This document shows, piece after piece, positions 7,447 to 15,556 of a stretch of 48,395 nucleotides of DNA (the first letter of the stretch is position 1; each line of letters opens with the position of its first letter). The DNA is taken from NCBI GenBank assembly GCA_038065175.1, contig JBBTRN010000022.1, positions 1 through 48,395 on the forward strand, given 5' to 3'. The notes beneath the pieces are model-generated. The model worked only from the letters and a program-made list of their open reading frames with translations. It did no database searches and was not told the origin of the DNA. The stretch is from JBBTRN01 sp038065175. GTDB taxonomy: Bacteria; Patescibacteriota; Doudnabacteria; UBA920. The translations under genes were made by a program, and so were the position numbers.

Positions 7447-8625
7447 TTAACCGTATTTTTTGCCGACTATTTTGTAGGCTTCCCTAAAAGCCATACCTTT
7501 TAAAACCAGCTTATAAACTTCATCGGTTGCGTAAATCTCGTCTGTCAAACTCTCTGCGGATCTTTTAGCGTTTACTTTAAGTTTCTTAAAAACTTCATTT
7601 AAAATCTCAAGGCTTTCCAAAGTAATATCTAAAGCCTTAAAGATCGGCTCTTTTAAGAGCTGAACATCGCGGTTATAGCCGGACAGTAAATTACCGACTG
7701 TGCCCCTGACCTGAAATTCCATTGCCGCGACCGTAAAATATTTAGCCCGCAAAAGTTCCAATACATCCGGATTCTTTTTTTGCGGCATTATAGAGCTGCC
7801 TGTGCAAAATTCTGTGGGCAGGTCAAAATAGCCGAACTCCGGCATACTAAAAATTATTAAATCTGATGATATTTTATTGGCATCGAACATAATTTGCCCC
7901 AAAGCATGCAAAATTGCGGATTCGAATTTACCTCTGCTGTTTTGTGTATAGATAGGGTTATTTTGGACTGACTTAAAACCCAATAGCTTTGCGGTAAAGC
8001 GCCTGTCGATCTCAATGGGCAAACCGTAACCCGCAGCTGTCCCTAAAGGCGACTGGTCAATTAAACCATGAGCGTAAGCCAAAGATTTAATATTATCTTT
8101 CATTGAATCCACAAAACTCTCCGTCCACATTCGAATAGAAGAAGGCATGGCTTTTCGGCTGTGAGTATAGCCGGGTAATTTTATTTTGCCGAACTTTTTG
8201 GTAAAATTTTTCAGCGTCCCTGCAAAATTTTCCGCCAATTTCTTACAGTCGGCAAGCTGATCTTTATAAAAAAGCCTCAAAGCCGTTAGAACCTGGTCGT
8301 TTCTCGACCGCGCGGTATGGATTTTTTTGCCTGTGTTTCCAAGTTTTTTGGTTAAATAATTTTCAATTGCCGTATGACAATCTTCATCTTCCGGCAAAAT
8401 TTCGAATTTACCCTTAGAATCCAAAGCAATAATCTCTTTTAACCGGGCTTCCAGCTTTTTAGCTTCCTCTGGTTTTAATACTCCAATCTTAACCAGCATT
8501 TTGGCGTGGGCAATGGATGCCAGGCAGTCATATTTAACCAAGCGCCTGTCCAATATATAATCATTCCCTACCGTAAACTTTTCCACCGCCTTGTTCAGCT
8601 TATATTGTTTTTGCCACAGTTTCAT
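7447..8625 (-). CDS. argH: Argininosuccinate lyase
   Basis: 392 residues. It cleaves argininosuccinate to arginine and fumarate, the last step of arginine synthesis. Visible family motifs are HTARSRNDQV, DEDCHTAIENYL, the fumarase/lyase signature GSSIMPQKKNPD, and the late YATDEVYKLVLKGMAFREAY. The protein is about 65 residues shorter than the usual 455-465: it stops at KIVGKKYG, where other ArgH proteins continue with a small C-terminal domain. The active-site loop is intact, so it may still work. The gene follows argG by one base and ends at a terminator, so it is the last gene of the T-box-controlled operon. Confidence 0.93.
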   Translation of the reverse strand: MKLWQKQYKLNKAVEKFTVGNDYILDRRLVKYDCLASIAHAKMLVKIGVLKPEEAKKLEARLKEIIALDSKGKFEILPEDEDCHTAIENYLTKKLGNTGKKIHTARSRNDQVLTALRLFYKDQLADCKKLAENFAGTLKNFTKKFGKIKLPGYTHSRKAMPSSIRMWTESFVDSMKDNIKSLAYAHGLIDQSPLGTAAGYGLPIEIDRRFTAKLLGFKSVQNNPIYTQNSRGKFESAILHALGQIMFDANKISSDLIIFSMPEFGYFDLPTEFCTGSSIMPQKKNPDVLELLRAKYFTVAAMEFQVRGTVGNLLSGYNRDVQLLKEPIFKALDITLESLEILNEVFKKLKVNAKRSAESLTDEIYATDEVYKLVLKGMAFREAYKIVGKKYG

Positions 8626-8626
8626 T

Positions 8627-9877
8627 TTATTTCCTTGCCACCGCTGCCGCCAGCTTCATGGGCAGAGTGTAAATTTCTATGAAGCCGGCGCTGGCATTAA
8701 CATTTAAATTATAACCTTCTTTATTGTTAAAGGAAGCATGGTCCAAAGCGTTTGGCGATTCGACCGCGACAACTGTAGTATTGCCTTTAAACAGTCTAAT
8801 TTTCACACTGCCTGTAACTTTCTGATTCACAAAATCGTTAAAACTGTTTATTGCCTGCATTGCCGGGTCATACCACTGGGCGCCGTAGCACAAATAACCC
8901 CACTCTGTATCCATAGTCTCTTTAAGCTGGTTTAATTGCCGGGTGCAGACATATTTTTCCAGATTCCGATGCGCTTCGATTATTACATGGGCAGCCGGAT
9001 GCTCATACACCCCCCGGTTCTTAAGACCCACCAGCCTGTCTTCGAGCAAATAAACCGTGCCCACGCCGTGCTTGCCCGCCAGTTTATTGAGCTTAACGAT
9101 TAATTCAGCCAGAGGCAATTTCACGCCATTTAAGGCAATTGGCAGGCCTTCTTTGAAATCCAGGGCCACTAACCCGGCCTTGTCCGGCGCATTTTTTGGC
9201 AAAGTGTAAGTGGTTAGAAACTTTTTCTCCGGCACAATTTGGCTCGGGTCTGTAATTTCCCCGCCTTCCCAGGTAATGCCCCACATATTGTCATCGTCGC
9301 TGTAAGGGAAATTTATGGAAGCCGGCACAGGGATGCCGTGCTTTTGCGCGTATTTGATTTCTGCGTTCCTGTCCATGGCCCACTCCCTAACCGGCGCAAT
9401 AATTTTCATATTCGGGTCCAGGCACAAAATATATCCCTCGATTCTTACCTGGTCATTACCCTTGCCGGTACAGCCGTGGGCAATGCAATCCGCTTTTTCC
9501 GCTCTCGCGGCTTCCACCGCCTTTTTCGCCAGAATCGCCCGGCCAATAGGCGTGGAAAGGTGGTACTCCCCCTGGTAAGCCGCGTTAGCTTTTATTCCTT
9601 TAGAAATAAATTCTTCCGCAAACTCCTTACGGACGTCTAAAGTTATGGCCTTCACAGCGCCAAACTTTAATGCTTTTTGTTTTATGGCTTCTAAGTCATC
9701 GTGCTGCTGGCCCAAATTTAAAGTTAAAGCCACGACTTGAGCCTTATAATGGTCTTGGATCCACTTAAGTATAACCGACGTATCGAGGCCGCCGGAATAT
9801 AGCAGTAAAACTTTCTTGACTTTGCCGAGCTTGGCTTCGTGCGAAGCCACTTTCACATAAGACGTTTTTTTGTTCAT
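8627..9877 (-). CDS. argG: Argininosuccinate synthase
   Basis: 416 residues. It condenses citrulline and aspartate with ATP to argininosuccinate. The ATP pyrophosphatase loop YSGGLDTSVIL is near residue 28, and TPIGRAILAKKAVEAARAE, AHGCTGKGNDQVR and the FPYSDDDNMWG region follow the family order. A short lysine-rich N-terminal extension precedes the core. One base separates it from argH and 13 bases from argF, so all three genes are co-transcribed behind the T-box leader. Confidence 0.95.
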   Translation of the reverse strand: MNKKTSYVKVASHEAKLGKVKKVLLLYSGGLDTSVILKWIQDHYKAQVVALTLNLGQQHDDLEAIKQKALKFGAVKAITLDVRKEFAEEFISKGIKANAAYQGEYHLSTPIGRAILAKKAVEAARAEKADCIAHGCTGKGNDQVRIEGYILCLDPNMKIIAPVREWAMDRNAEIKYAQKHGIPVPASINFPYSDDDNMWGITWEGGEITDPSQIVPEKKFLTTYTLPKNAPDKAGLVALDFKEGLPIALNGVKLPLAELIVKLNKLAGKHGVGTVYLLEDRLVGLKNRGVYEHPAAHVIIEAHRNLEKYVCTRQLNQLKETMDTEWGYLCYGAQWYDPAMQAINSFNDFVNQKVTGSVKIRLFKGNTTVVAVESPNALDHASFNNKEGYNLNVNASAGFIEIYTLPMKLAAAVARK

Positions 9878-9890
9878 AGATTTATTTTTT

Positions 9891-10793
9891 TTAATTATTT
9901 AGCAAAAATAATAATAGGGCTTTAATTGTGTGAAGGCGGTTCTCTGCTTGTTCAAAAACCAACGAACGGTTTGACTCAAATACTTCATCGGATACTTCTT
10001 CGTTCGGGTGCTTAGGCAGGCAATGCATGAACACAGCGTGTTTGGCGGCCGACTTAAAAATTTTTTCATTTACCTGATAGCCTTTAAAGTCACGCCTTCG
10101 AATATCGGTTTCTGCTTCCAGTCCCATACTCACCCAGGTATCGGTATATATCGCGTCCGCTCCCATGACTGCTTTGTCGATGTTATTCGTGATAAAAATC
10201 CTGGCTTTACTTTTAGCCCCTAACCCTTGCGCGGCCTTAACCACTTGCTTTTGCGGGCCATAATTTTTTGGCGTGGCCACCCTAAAATCGAGGCCTAAGG
10301 AAGAGCTTGCCAGCATAAGTGAATTACAAACATTATTTCCGTCACCGATAAAAGCCAGTTTGACTTTGCGTAAATCGCCATATTTTTCTTTTAAAGTCAG
10401 CATGTCGGCCAAGACTTGGCACGGGTGATACCAATCGCTTAGCGCGTTAACTACAGGTACGCGGCAAAATTTGGCAAGCTCCTCTAATGTCGAGTGGGCA
10501 TAGACTCTGGCTACCACAATATCTACCCAGCGCTCTAAGTTTCGGGCAATATCGGCTATTGGCTCTCTGTCCGGAATTTTGCCGTCGTTTAAAACCGAAT
10601 AGCCGCCCATTTGCCCAATGCCGATTTGTAAAGTGAACTTAGTGCGCAAAGAAGCTTTTTCAAACAACAAAGCCACTGTCCGGCCCTTTAAGGCCGACCC
10701 AAAATCCATTGGCCGCGCTTTTATATTGGCACTAAGGTCCAGCACTTCAGCAATCTGTTTGGCTAAAAAATCGTTGTCTTTTAAGTAATCCAT
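9891..10793 (-). CDS. argF: Ornithine carbamoyltransferase
   Basis: 300 residues from the ATG at 10793 (MDYLKDNDFLAK); a longer frame upstream is the T-box leader being read through. It makes citrulline from ornithine and carbamoyl phosphate. Motifs are FEKASLRTKF (the carbamoyl-phosphate loop, usually S-T-R-T; here Leu replaces the first Thr), DWYHPCQVLAD, IGDGNNVCNSL and the ornithine-binding MHCLPKHPNEEV. Length matches the family. It is the first gene of argFGH. No argA-E genes are visible nearby, so ornithine or citrulline may be taken up, or be made elsewhere in the genome. Confidence 0.93.
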   Translation of the reverse strand: MDYLKDNDFLAKQIAEVLDLSANIKARPMDFGSALKGRTVALLFEKASLRTKFTLQIGIGQMGGYSVLNDGKIPDREPIADIARNLERWVDIVVARVYAHSTLEELAKFCRVPVVNALSDWYHPCQVLADMLTLKEKYGDLRKVKLAFIGDGNNVCNSLMLASSSLGLDFRVATPKNYGPQKQVVKAAQGLGAKSKARIFITNNIDKAVMGADAIYTDTWVSMGLEAETDIRRRDFKGYQVNEKIFKSAAKHAVFMHCLPKHPNEEVSDEVFESNRSLVFEQAENRLHTIKALLLFLLNN

Positions 10794-10803
10794 AATTATT
10801 TGT

Positions 10804-11092
10804 AATAAAATCCGTCCCCAAAAATAACAAAAAATGTTATTTTCAAGGACGGATTTTCGATGCTTCATCGACTCACCGCGGTACCACCTTGGTTTCCTTC
10901 CAATTCTCTCGGAAAGACCCTTAGTCCGGAACAATAATCCCGGTGTTCAATTTTACGGTAGAACTTCCGTTGCCGATTTTGCGGCACATCGGGTCCTGCG
11001 AAGCTTTATGCGAAGCAGGACAGCTTAGAACGCGACTCCCAAGTTTACACCGTTAGAATGACATTCTCTAATGGTGTTAGCGATTTATAAAA
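10804..11092 (-). promoter_or_regulatory. T-box leader controlling argFGH
   Basis: On the minus strand the T-box core AAGGTGGTACCGCGG lies near 10893-10879, followed by a small hairpin (GATG..CATC) and CCGTCCTTG, which can pair with the T-box bulge region to form the antiterminator. The alternative is a terminator stem, AATCCGTCC with GGACGGATT (about 10809-10856), then TTTTATT. TGGT pairs with a tRNA 3' end ACCA. Upstream are several hairpins (ACACC/GGTGT, GTCCTGC/GCAGGAC, CCGAT/ATCGG, CCGG/CCGG) in place of a textbook Stem I. Uncharged tRNA should allow read-through; tRNA-Arg is inferred from the genes, as I could not fix the specifier codon. Confidence 0.88.
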
Positions 11093-11110
11093 ATATTCAT
11101 TTGTAAAAAT

Positions 11111-11139
11111 AGGTTACAGGAATATTAAAAACTTGTCAA
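11111..11139 (-). promoter_or_regulatory. Promoter of the T-box/argFGH transcript
   Basis: TTGACA (11139-11134) is followed by 17 bp and TAACCT (11116-11111). The -35 is perfect and the -10 weak. The position fits a start just before the T-box hairpins. Confidence 0.5.
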
Positions 11140-11154
11140 GTAGGATTTTAAGGG

Positions 11155-11418
11155 CTATCCATACAACTGGCTATGAGTGCCAATAGTAATAAAATAAATG
11201 GTTTTACCGCCTTCGTATTCCTCAAACACGGCGCGATAATCCCCAGTAATATTTATGCTCCGGCAACCCGAGTATTCCCCGCCTAAGGCATGGTTATTCA
11301 GCAAAGGATAAAATTTATCGCCAAGAAACAGCTCCAGCCTGGAAACAAAAGCCAAACGGATTTTAGGCGAACATTTCTTCAAGTCCTTCAAAAAACGCCT
11401 GGAATACTCTATCCGCAT
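11155..11418 (-). CDS. RelE/YafQ-type mRNA interferase toxin
   Basis: 87 residues. The pattern MRIEYSRRFLKDLKKCSP, then LFLGDKFYPLLNNHALGGEYSGCRSINITGDYRAVFEEY and a final ITIGTHSQLYG, is typical of the YafQ branch of RelE toxins: a basic helix, the DYR strand, and the HxxLYG end with the catalytic-type His. It would cleave mRNA on ribosomes. The gene lies 9 bp downstream of a RelB/DinJ-like antitoxin gene, so the two form a standard antitoxin-first TA operon. Confidence 0.88.
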   Translation of the reverse strand: MRIEYSRRFLKDLKKCSPKIRLAFVSRLELFLGDKFYPLLNNHALGGEYSGCRSINITGDYRAVFEEYEGGKTIYFITIGTHSQLYG

Positions 11419-11427
11419 ACACTTAAG

Positions 11428-11697
11428 CTACTTAAGATTTTTGACAAAACTCACCGCGTCCTGCAGCTTTTTAAAAGACTGATATTTACCCTGTTGCCTT
11501 TCCTGGCGGGCTTCCTTGATGGCTTCTTTCAAATATTCGCTCGGCTCTTCATGTATAACAATCGCCCCGCTGTTTACTACCTGCCTTAAAGACAAATTCA
11601 CAATATCAGACAGGCTCATGCCCGCGTTTTGCGCGAATGCCTGGGCGCGGCGCTTAAGCGCCGGCTCGGTTTTAATATTGATAGTCGCTGTTTTCAT
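11428..11697 (-). CDS. RelB/DinJ-type antitoxin
   Basis: 89 residues from the ATG at 11697; the upstream in-frame extension is promoter DNA. The N-terminal MKTATINIKTEPALKRRAQAFAQNAGMSLSDIVNLSL is a ribbon-helix-helix DNA-binding domain of the DinJ type. The C-terminal part (EYLKEAIKEARQERQQGKYQSF) is a charged helix that should wrap the toxin. It probably represses its own promoter through the palindrome at 11718-11734. Confidence 0.88.
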   Translation of the reverse strand: MKTATINIKTEPALKRRAQAFAQNAGMSLSDIVNLSLRQVVNSGAIVIHEEPSEYLKEAIKEARQERQQGKYQSFKKLQDAVSFVKNLK

Positions 11698-11717
11698 ATT
11701 AATAATGGTATTACTTT

Positions 11718-11757
11718 TAATACATAAAGTATTACATATCAAATTGTACATTGTCAA
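11718..11757 (-). promoter_or_regulatory. Promoter and palindromic operator of the TA pair
   Basis: TTGACA (11757-11752), 17 bp, then TAATAC (11734-11729) as -10. The -10 is one arm of the palindrome TAATAC-TTTAT-GTATTA (11718-11734), so bound antitoxin would block the polymerase. Confidence 0.65.
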
Positions 11758-11763
11758 GCATCT

Positions 11764-13122
11764 TTAAAGTTCTTTCACCCTACCAAATCCCACGCTGTCC
11801 CTAAAGACCTTGCCAGCGGCTAGGATTGGCGCGCGGATGATAGTGAATTCGCCGTATTTGTCGTTAATTTGGTCTAGGGCTCTGGTTAAATTAAGATGTT
11901 TTTCCCGATGGCCAAATAAGCTTAACTGACTGCTTTTAGAACGCAAATTCGCCAGAGTAACACCAATGAGCTTAAAGGCTTGTCCTGATAATTTTAACCG
12001 CTCGAAAATAATCATGGCCTGTAAGAATACATCCCGTCCGTCAGAGACAAAATCCCCCAGCTTTAGGCTTTGCCCAAAGCCGCCGTAATCTCTATCATAG
12101 ATAAAAAAATGCAAAACATTGCCTTCCAAATTTTTCCGCCTTAAACGTCTCCCCACCATTTCGCATAATTTATACAGCACCGGCGCGAAAAATTCGGATT
12201 TGCGAAATTCTTTCGGCAAAGTGTACATATGGCCAATAGACTTAATTTCGTTGTCCTGATGAACATCCGCCTTCCAAGTCGAATCTAATTGGCCCAAATT
12301 ATACAAGTGATGTCCTTGGATGCGGCCAAACCTTGCTACCAAATGGCTCTTAGGGCAATTCTTTAAATCAAGAAGGGTGTGGATGCCTAAAGCGTTAAGG
12401 TTTTTCTCCTGTCGCGTCCCAATTCCAGGTACATCTGTCAATTTCAGACGACCGTACAAATTTTCTTTCGATAATACAAATAAATTATTTTTGAATTTTA
12501 AATTGTAATTTTGAGTTTTGCATTTTGCATTTTGAATTATTGTCAAGCCATCAGGCTTGCGTATGTCCGACCCGATTTTCGCCAATGTTTTATTTTCCGC
12601 TATGCCAATACTGCAAGTTAAATAATCCCCCACCTCGGTTTTCATTCGCCGTTTAATATCCAAAGAAATATTTATAGCTTCTTCAAAAGGATCAATCACC
12701 CCACCCCTTCCCTCCCCCTGGAGGGGAGGGATTGAGGGAGGGGGGCTTTTTGAAATTTGGCATTCGAATTTCGGATTTCTAATATTACATGTTCGTGTAA
12801 TATCCAAAAAAACTTCATCTATACTATATACTTCCACATCATCAGTATAATCAGACACGAGTTTGATTAACCTGCGCGTGTAAAACCGAAACCTCTCGGC
12901 CGTGGTGTGGGTTAAAATAATTTTCGGATAAAGCTTCTTGGCTTCCCACACCGGGGTGCCGGTTTTTATGCCCCATTTTTTGGCTTCTATGCTCGCGGCT
13001 ATAATAATCCCGCCCAAATCCTCGCACACACCCAAAACCTTGCCTCGGTATTCAGGATTATCCTGCTGGAGCACGGAGGCAAAATAACTATTCATGTCGA
13101 GATGGAGGATAATGGACTGCAT
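11764..13122 (-). CDS. dinB: DNA polymerase IV (Y-family)
   Basis: 452 residues from the ATG at 13122 (MQSIILHLDMNSYFASV). It performs translesion synthesis. Catalytic motifs are LDMNSYFASV with the first Asp, YSIDEVFLDIT with the Asp-Glu pair, and CSIGIAENKTLAKIGSDIRKPDG; a DVPGIGTRQEKNL helix-hairpin-helix and a little-finger domain follow. Two repeat-derived inserts lie in the palm: a Pro/Gly-rich insert around residues 120-140 (SPPPSIPPLQGEGRGG) and a NAKCKTQNYNLKFKNN insert near 200. Both are intact in frame. The promoter carries a palindrome, consistent with damage control. Confidence 0.92.
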   Translation of the reverse strand: MQSIILHLDMNSYFASVLQQDNPEYRGKVLGVCEDLGGIIIAASIEAKKWGIKTGTPVWEAKKLYPKIILTHTTAERFRFYTRRLIKLVSDYTDDVEVYSIDEVFLDITRTCNIRNPKFECQISKSPPPSIPPLQGEGRGGVIDPFEEAINISLDIKRRMKTEVGDYLTCSIGIAENKTLAKIGSDIRKPDGLTIIQNAKCKTQNYNLKFKNNLFVLSKENLYGRLKLTDVPGIGTRQEKNLNALGIHTLLDLKNCPKSHLVARFGRIQGHHLYNLGQLDSTWKADVHQDNEIKSIGHMYTLPKEFRKSEFFAPVLYKLCEMVGRRLRRKNLEGNVLHFFIYDRDYGGFGQSLKLGDFVSDGRDVFLQAMIIFERLKLSGQAFKLIGVTLANLRSKSSQLSLFGHREKHLNLTRALDQINDKYGEFTIIRAPILAAGKVFRDSVGFGRVKEL

Positions 13123-13209
13123 GACAGTTAATCGTTGATTGATAATCATAATTGATAACTAATCAGCACTGTCTTGTGTTATAAATTATCAATTATTAAT
13201 TATACTCTT

Positions 13210-13238
13210 ATGGTAAACTATCGTTTACCCTTTGTCAA
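13210..13238 (-). promoter_or_regulatory. dinB promoter with 18-bp palindromic operator
   Basis: TTGACA (13238-13233), 17 bp, TACCAT (13215-13210). The perfect palindrome GGTAAAC-TATC-GTTTACC (13212-13229) fills the spacer and enters the -10. The binding protein is unknown. The sequence differs from the palindrome at lexA. Confidence 0.55.
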
Positions 13239-13330
13239 CATAACAAAATTGCAATGCATTGCTTGCTGTTAACTGGCCAACAAAAAAACGGCAACTGCAA
13301 TTGCCGCTTGGCGTACGAAAGTGTGCGTTC

Positions 13331-13714
13331 CTAATGGTGGCGCTGGGCGGACTGCTCATTCCTTATGTAAATATGCCGTTTTTTATGCAAAAAGAACACG
13401 GCAATAAAAATAGACAAATAAGTCCACCAATAATTACTGGACTGGAAAATTTCTTCGCTTAAAAATTGTTTGGCTATGAAAGAATCCAAAATCAGAACAA
13501 TTAAAAGCCAAACTAAAGATACAAAAATCGCCTCCAAGAAATTAATAACCCCCAAACGGCGGGAAATAATTCTTACAAAAATAAAAATTAAAATATAGTA
13601 AACCCAAGCCTGCCAAACCGCGGAAAAAGCCAAAATTTCAAAAAACAAATACTTTTCCGCAATTAAGAAAACCCACAAAATTATTCCAAAGATGGTAATT
13701 TTTCCAAAATGCAT
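13331..13714 (-). CDS. Small polytopic membrane protein, unknown function
   Basis: 127 residues with four likely membrane helices (FGIILWVFLIAEKYLFF, WVYYILIFIFVRII, AIFVSLVWLLIVLILDSF, YWWTYLSIFIAVFF) and a basic, His-containing tail. It lies 14 bp downstream of another membrane protein and two genes downstream of mreB, so a link to the cell envelope is possible. I do not recognise the family. A plus-strand frame at 13259-13462 overlaps it but is less protein-like. Confidence 0.65.
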   Translation of the reverse strand: MHFGKITIFGIILWVFLIAEKYLFFEILAFSAVWQAWVYYILIFIFVRIISRRLGVINFLEAIFVSLVWLLIVLILDSFIAKQFLSEEIFQSSNYWWTYLSIFIAVFFLHKKRHIYIRNEQSAQRHH

Positions 13715-13728
13715 AAATTTAGCGCGTA

Positions 13729-14196
13729 TTAAGAAGTCTTAATCCCTGCCTTCTTCCTTAGAATACGCCTTTTAATGGGCGTTGTTTCTCTAATCACCGG
13801 TTTTATTGTCTTTGCCAGGTGCTCCAACTCAAGCACATCTTCCTTTAATTCCCGAGAGAGGCTCTGTACCTTGTTTTCTAAACTATAATTACTCTTCGAA
13901 GACGACCAATATTCCCTCACCAAATGGTCAACAAAGCCGCCGTGGCCTGATTTTTCATAAATAGCCTCATACCATTTTATCCCCAGGGCGATTCCATACC
14001 AAGAACCGAGCATTAAGGCCAATATAAGCGTGAAAAAATCCAAAGCCAAGATTTCTAAATAAGCAACGCCTGAACCAAACAAACCCGGATTAGCAGAGAC
14101 CAAGAGCAAATAAGCAAAGACCAGAAGCCGGTGAAGTATAAGGAACATCAACATGCCTAAAAGCGAACAAAGAAAGATATACAGGGACTTTTTCAT
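13729..14196 (-). CDS. Membrane protein with cytoplasmic coiled-coil tail
   Basis: 155 residues. Two hydrophobic segments lie in the first 85 residues (IFLCSLLGMLMFLILHRLLVF and LALDFFTLILALMLGSWYGIAL). A charged helical region follows (ENKVQSLSRELKEDVLELEHLAKTI), and the end is very basic (PIKRRILRKKAG). It is encoded after mreB on the same strand. It could be a CPR-specific envelope protein; no function can be assigned. Confidence 0.65.
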   Translation of the reverse strand: MKKSLYIFLCSLLGMLMFLILHRLLVFAYLLLVSANPGLFGSGVAYLEILALDFFTLILALMLGSWYGIALGIKWYEAIYEKSGHGGFVDHLVREYWSSSKSNYSLENKVQSLSRELKEDVLELEHLAKTIKPVIRETTPIKRRILRKKAGIKTS

Positions 14197-14353
14197 ATTT
14201 TTTTGTTTCTAAAAAGTTTAGTTTTTTATATTATAGGACAATTTTTCAAATCAAGCAAGCCAATCAATTTCAAATTACGAATATCAAATGTCAAATGAAA
14301 TCCTAATGCTGTAATTTCAAATTTTGGCATTAAATCATTTGGCATTCATTTTA

Positions 14354-14370
14354 TCCGCCTAAGGCGGATG
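14354..14370. repeat. Short palindrome ATCCGCC-TAA-GGCGGAT
   Basis: A perfect 17-bp inverted repeat downstream of mreB in an interval (14197-14380) that otherwise contains AAATTTCAAAT-type simple repeats. It has no T-run, so it is probably a dispersed palindrome rather than a terminator. Confidence 0.4.
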
Positions 14371-14380
14371 ATATTTGGCA

Positions 14381-15388
14381 TTATTTACTGCTCAATATGC
14401 TCTTTTTATAGCTGTCTAAATTATCCAAGGCTATTCCTGTGCCTTTAGCCACGCAAAGCAACGGATCATCCGCGACAAAGCAAGGCACGCCCACATTTTG
14501 GGCAATATATTGGTCCAAATTTTTCAATAGCGCCGTGCCTCCGGTTAGAATCATGCCCTTATCTATAATGTCGCTGGCCAATTCAGGAGGGGTTTCCTGC
14601 AGAACAATTTTTACCGCTTTAATAATATCTTTTAAGTCATCGACAATCGCGTGGACGGTTTCATTTGTGCTTATGCTCACTGCCTTTGGCAAACCGGTTA
14701 AATTGTCGCGGCCCTTTATTTCCATAATTTCTTCCTCGGAAACCGGTAGCGCGCTGCCAATGGAAATTTTTATCTCTTCCGCGGTCCGATCCCCTATTGC
14801 CAGCCCGTGCTTCTTTCTTACATACTCAACAATTGACTGGTCTAAACGATTCCCCGCGACCCTGGCAGAAGTAGAATTTACAATCCCGCCTAAAGACAAA
14901 ACCGCAACATCGGTAGTACCGCCGCCAATATCTATTATTAAGTTCCCGCGGGCTTCGCCGATTGGTATTCCGGCTCCGATTGCCGCGGCAACCGTTTCCT
15001 TAATTACATAGGCACTGCGGGCGCCGGCATTTACGGCCGCGTCTATAACAGCCCGCCTCTCTGTGGAAGTAACGCCGCCGGGCACGCTTATCATGACTTC
15101 GGGCCGAAAAAACCTTACCTTACCCAATGCTTTGTTAATAAAATACCTAAGCATGGCTTCGGTAACACGGTAATCGGCAATTACCCCGTCCTTCATGGGC
15201 CTGGAAGCGACAATGGTTTCCGGCGTCCTCCCAAGCATTTCTTTTGCTTCCTGGCCCACGGCCAAAATCCGATTGTCTTCAATCGAGATTGCCACAACAG
15301 TGGGTTCATTAATAATGATCCCCCTCCTGGGCACGAATACCAGCGTATTGGCTGTGCCCAAATCTATGCCGATTTTATTTTCAAACAT
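14381..15388 (-). CDS. mreB: Rod-shape actin homologue MreB
   Basis: 335 residues, full length. It forms membrane-bound actin-like filaments guiding wall synthesis. Phosphate-1 motif IGIDLGTANTLV, connect/phosphate-2 IIDIGGGTTDVAVLSLGG and adenosine motif GMILTGGTALLKNLD are clear. No mreC or mreD follows; instead two small membrane proteins of unknown function lie downstream. Upstream it is divergent from the PEGA-protein gene across about 170 bp that holds simple repeats. Confidence 0.96.
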   Translation of the reverse strand: MFENKIGIDLGTANTLVFVPRRGIIINEPTVVAISIEDNRILAVGQEAKEMLGRTPETIVASRPMKDGVIADYRVTEAMLRYFINKALGKVRFFRPEVMISVPGGVTSTERRAVIDAAVNAGARSAYVIKETVAAAIGAGIPIGEARGNLIIDIGGGTTDVAVLSLGGIVNSTSARVAGNRLDQSIVEYVRKKHGLAIGDRTAEEIKISIGSALPVSEEEIMEIKGRDNLTGLPKAVSISTNETVHAIVDDLKDIIKAVKIVLQETPPELASDIIDKGMILTGGTALLKNLDQYIAQNVGVPCFVADDPLLCVAKGTGIALDNLDSYKKSILSSK

Positions 15389-15539
15389 AAATTAAATGAC
15401 AAAAACGACGTAAATGACATAAATAAACAAAAATTTCTGCGGCTATTTTTGTCATTTTTGCTCATTTTTTTAATTTTTGTTCAATAAATCTAAGCTTTAT
15501 TATACCAAACCAGCCAGATTGAAACAACCCTAAAAATCC

Positions 15540-15545
15540 TATAAT
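15540..15545 (+). promoter_or_regulatory. -10 box of the PEGA gene
   Basis: TATAAT lies 11 bp before the start codon, so the leader would be only a few bases long. The best -35 (TTGAAA) has a short 15-bp spacing. Confidence 0.45.
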
Positions 15546-15556
15546 ATAAGTATATT

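Noticed and set aside
13259..13462. Plus-strand ORF of 67 codons opposite the membrane-protein gene
   Set aside because: Its composition is poor for a protein and it overlaps a clearly hydrophobic, four-helix ORF on the minus strand.
14439..15011. Long plus-strand frame opposite mreB
   Set aside because: Shadow of a highly conserved gene; its residues mirror MreB codons.
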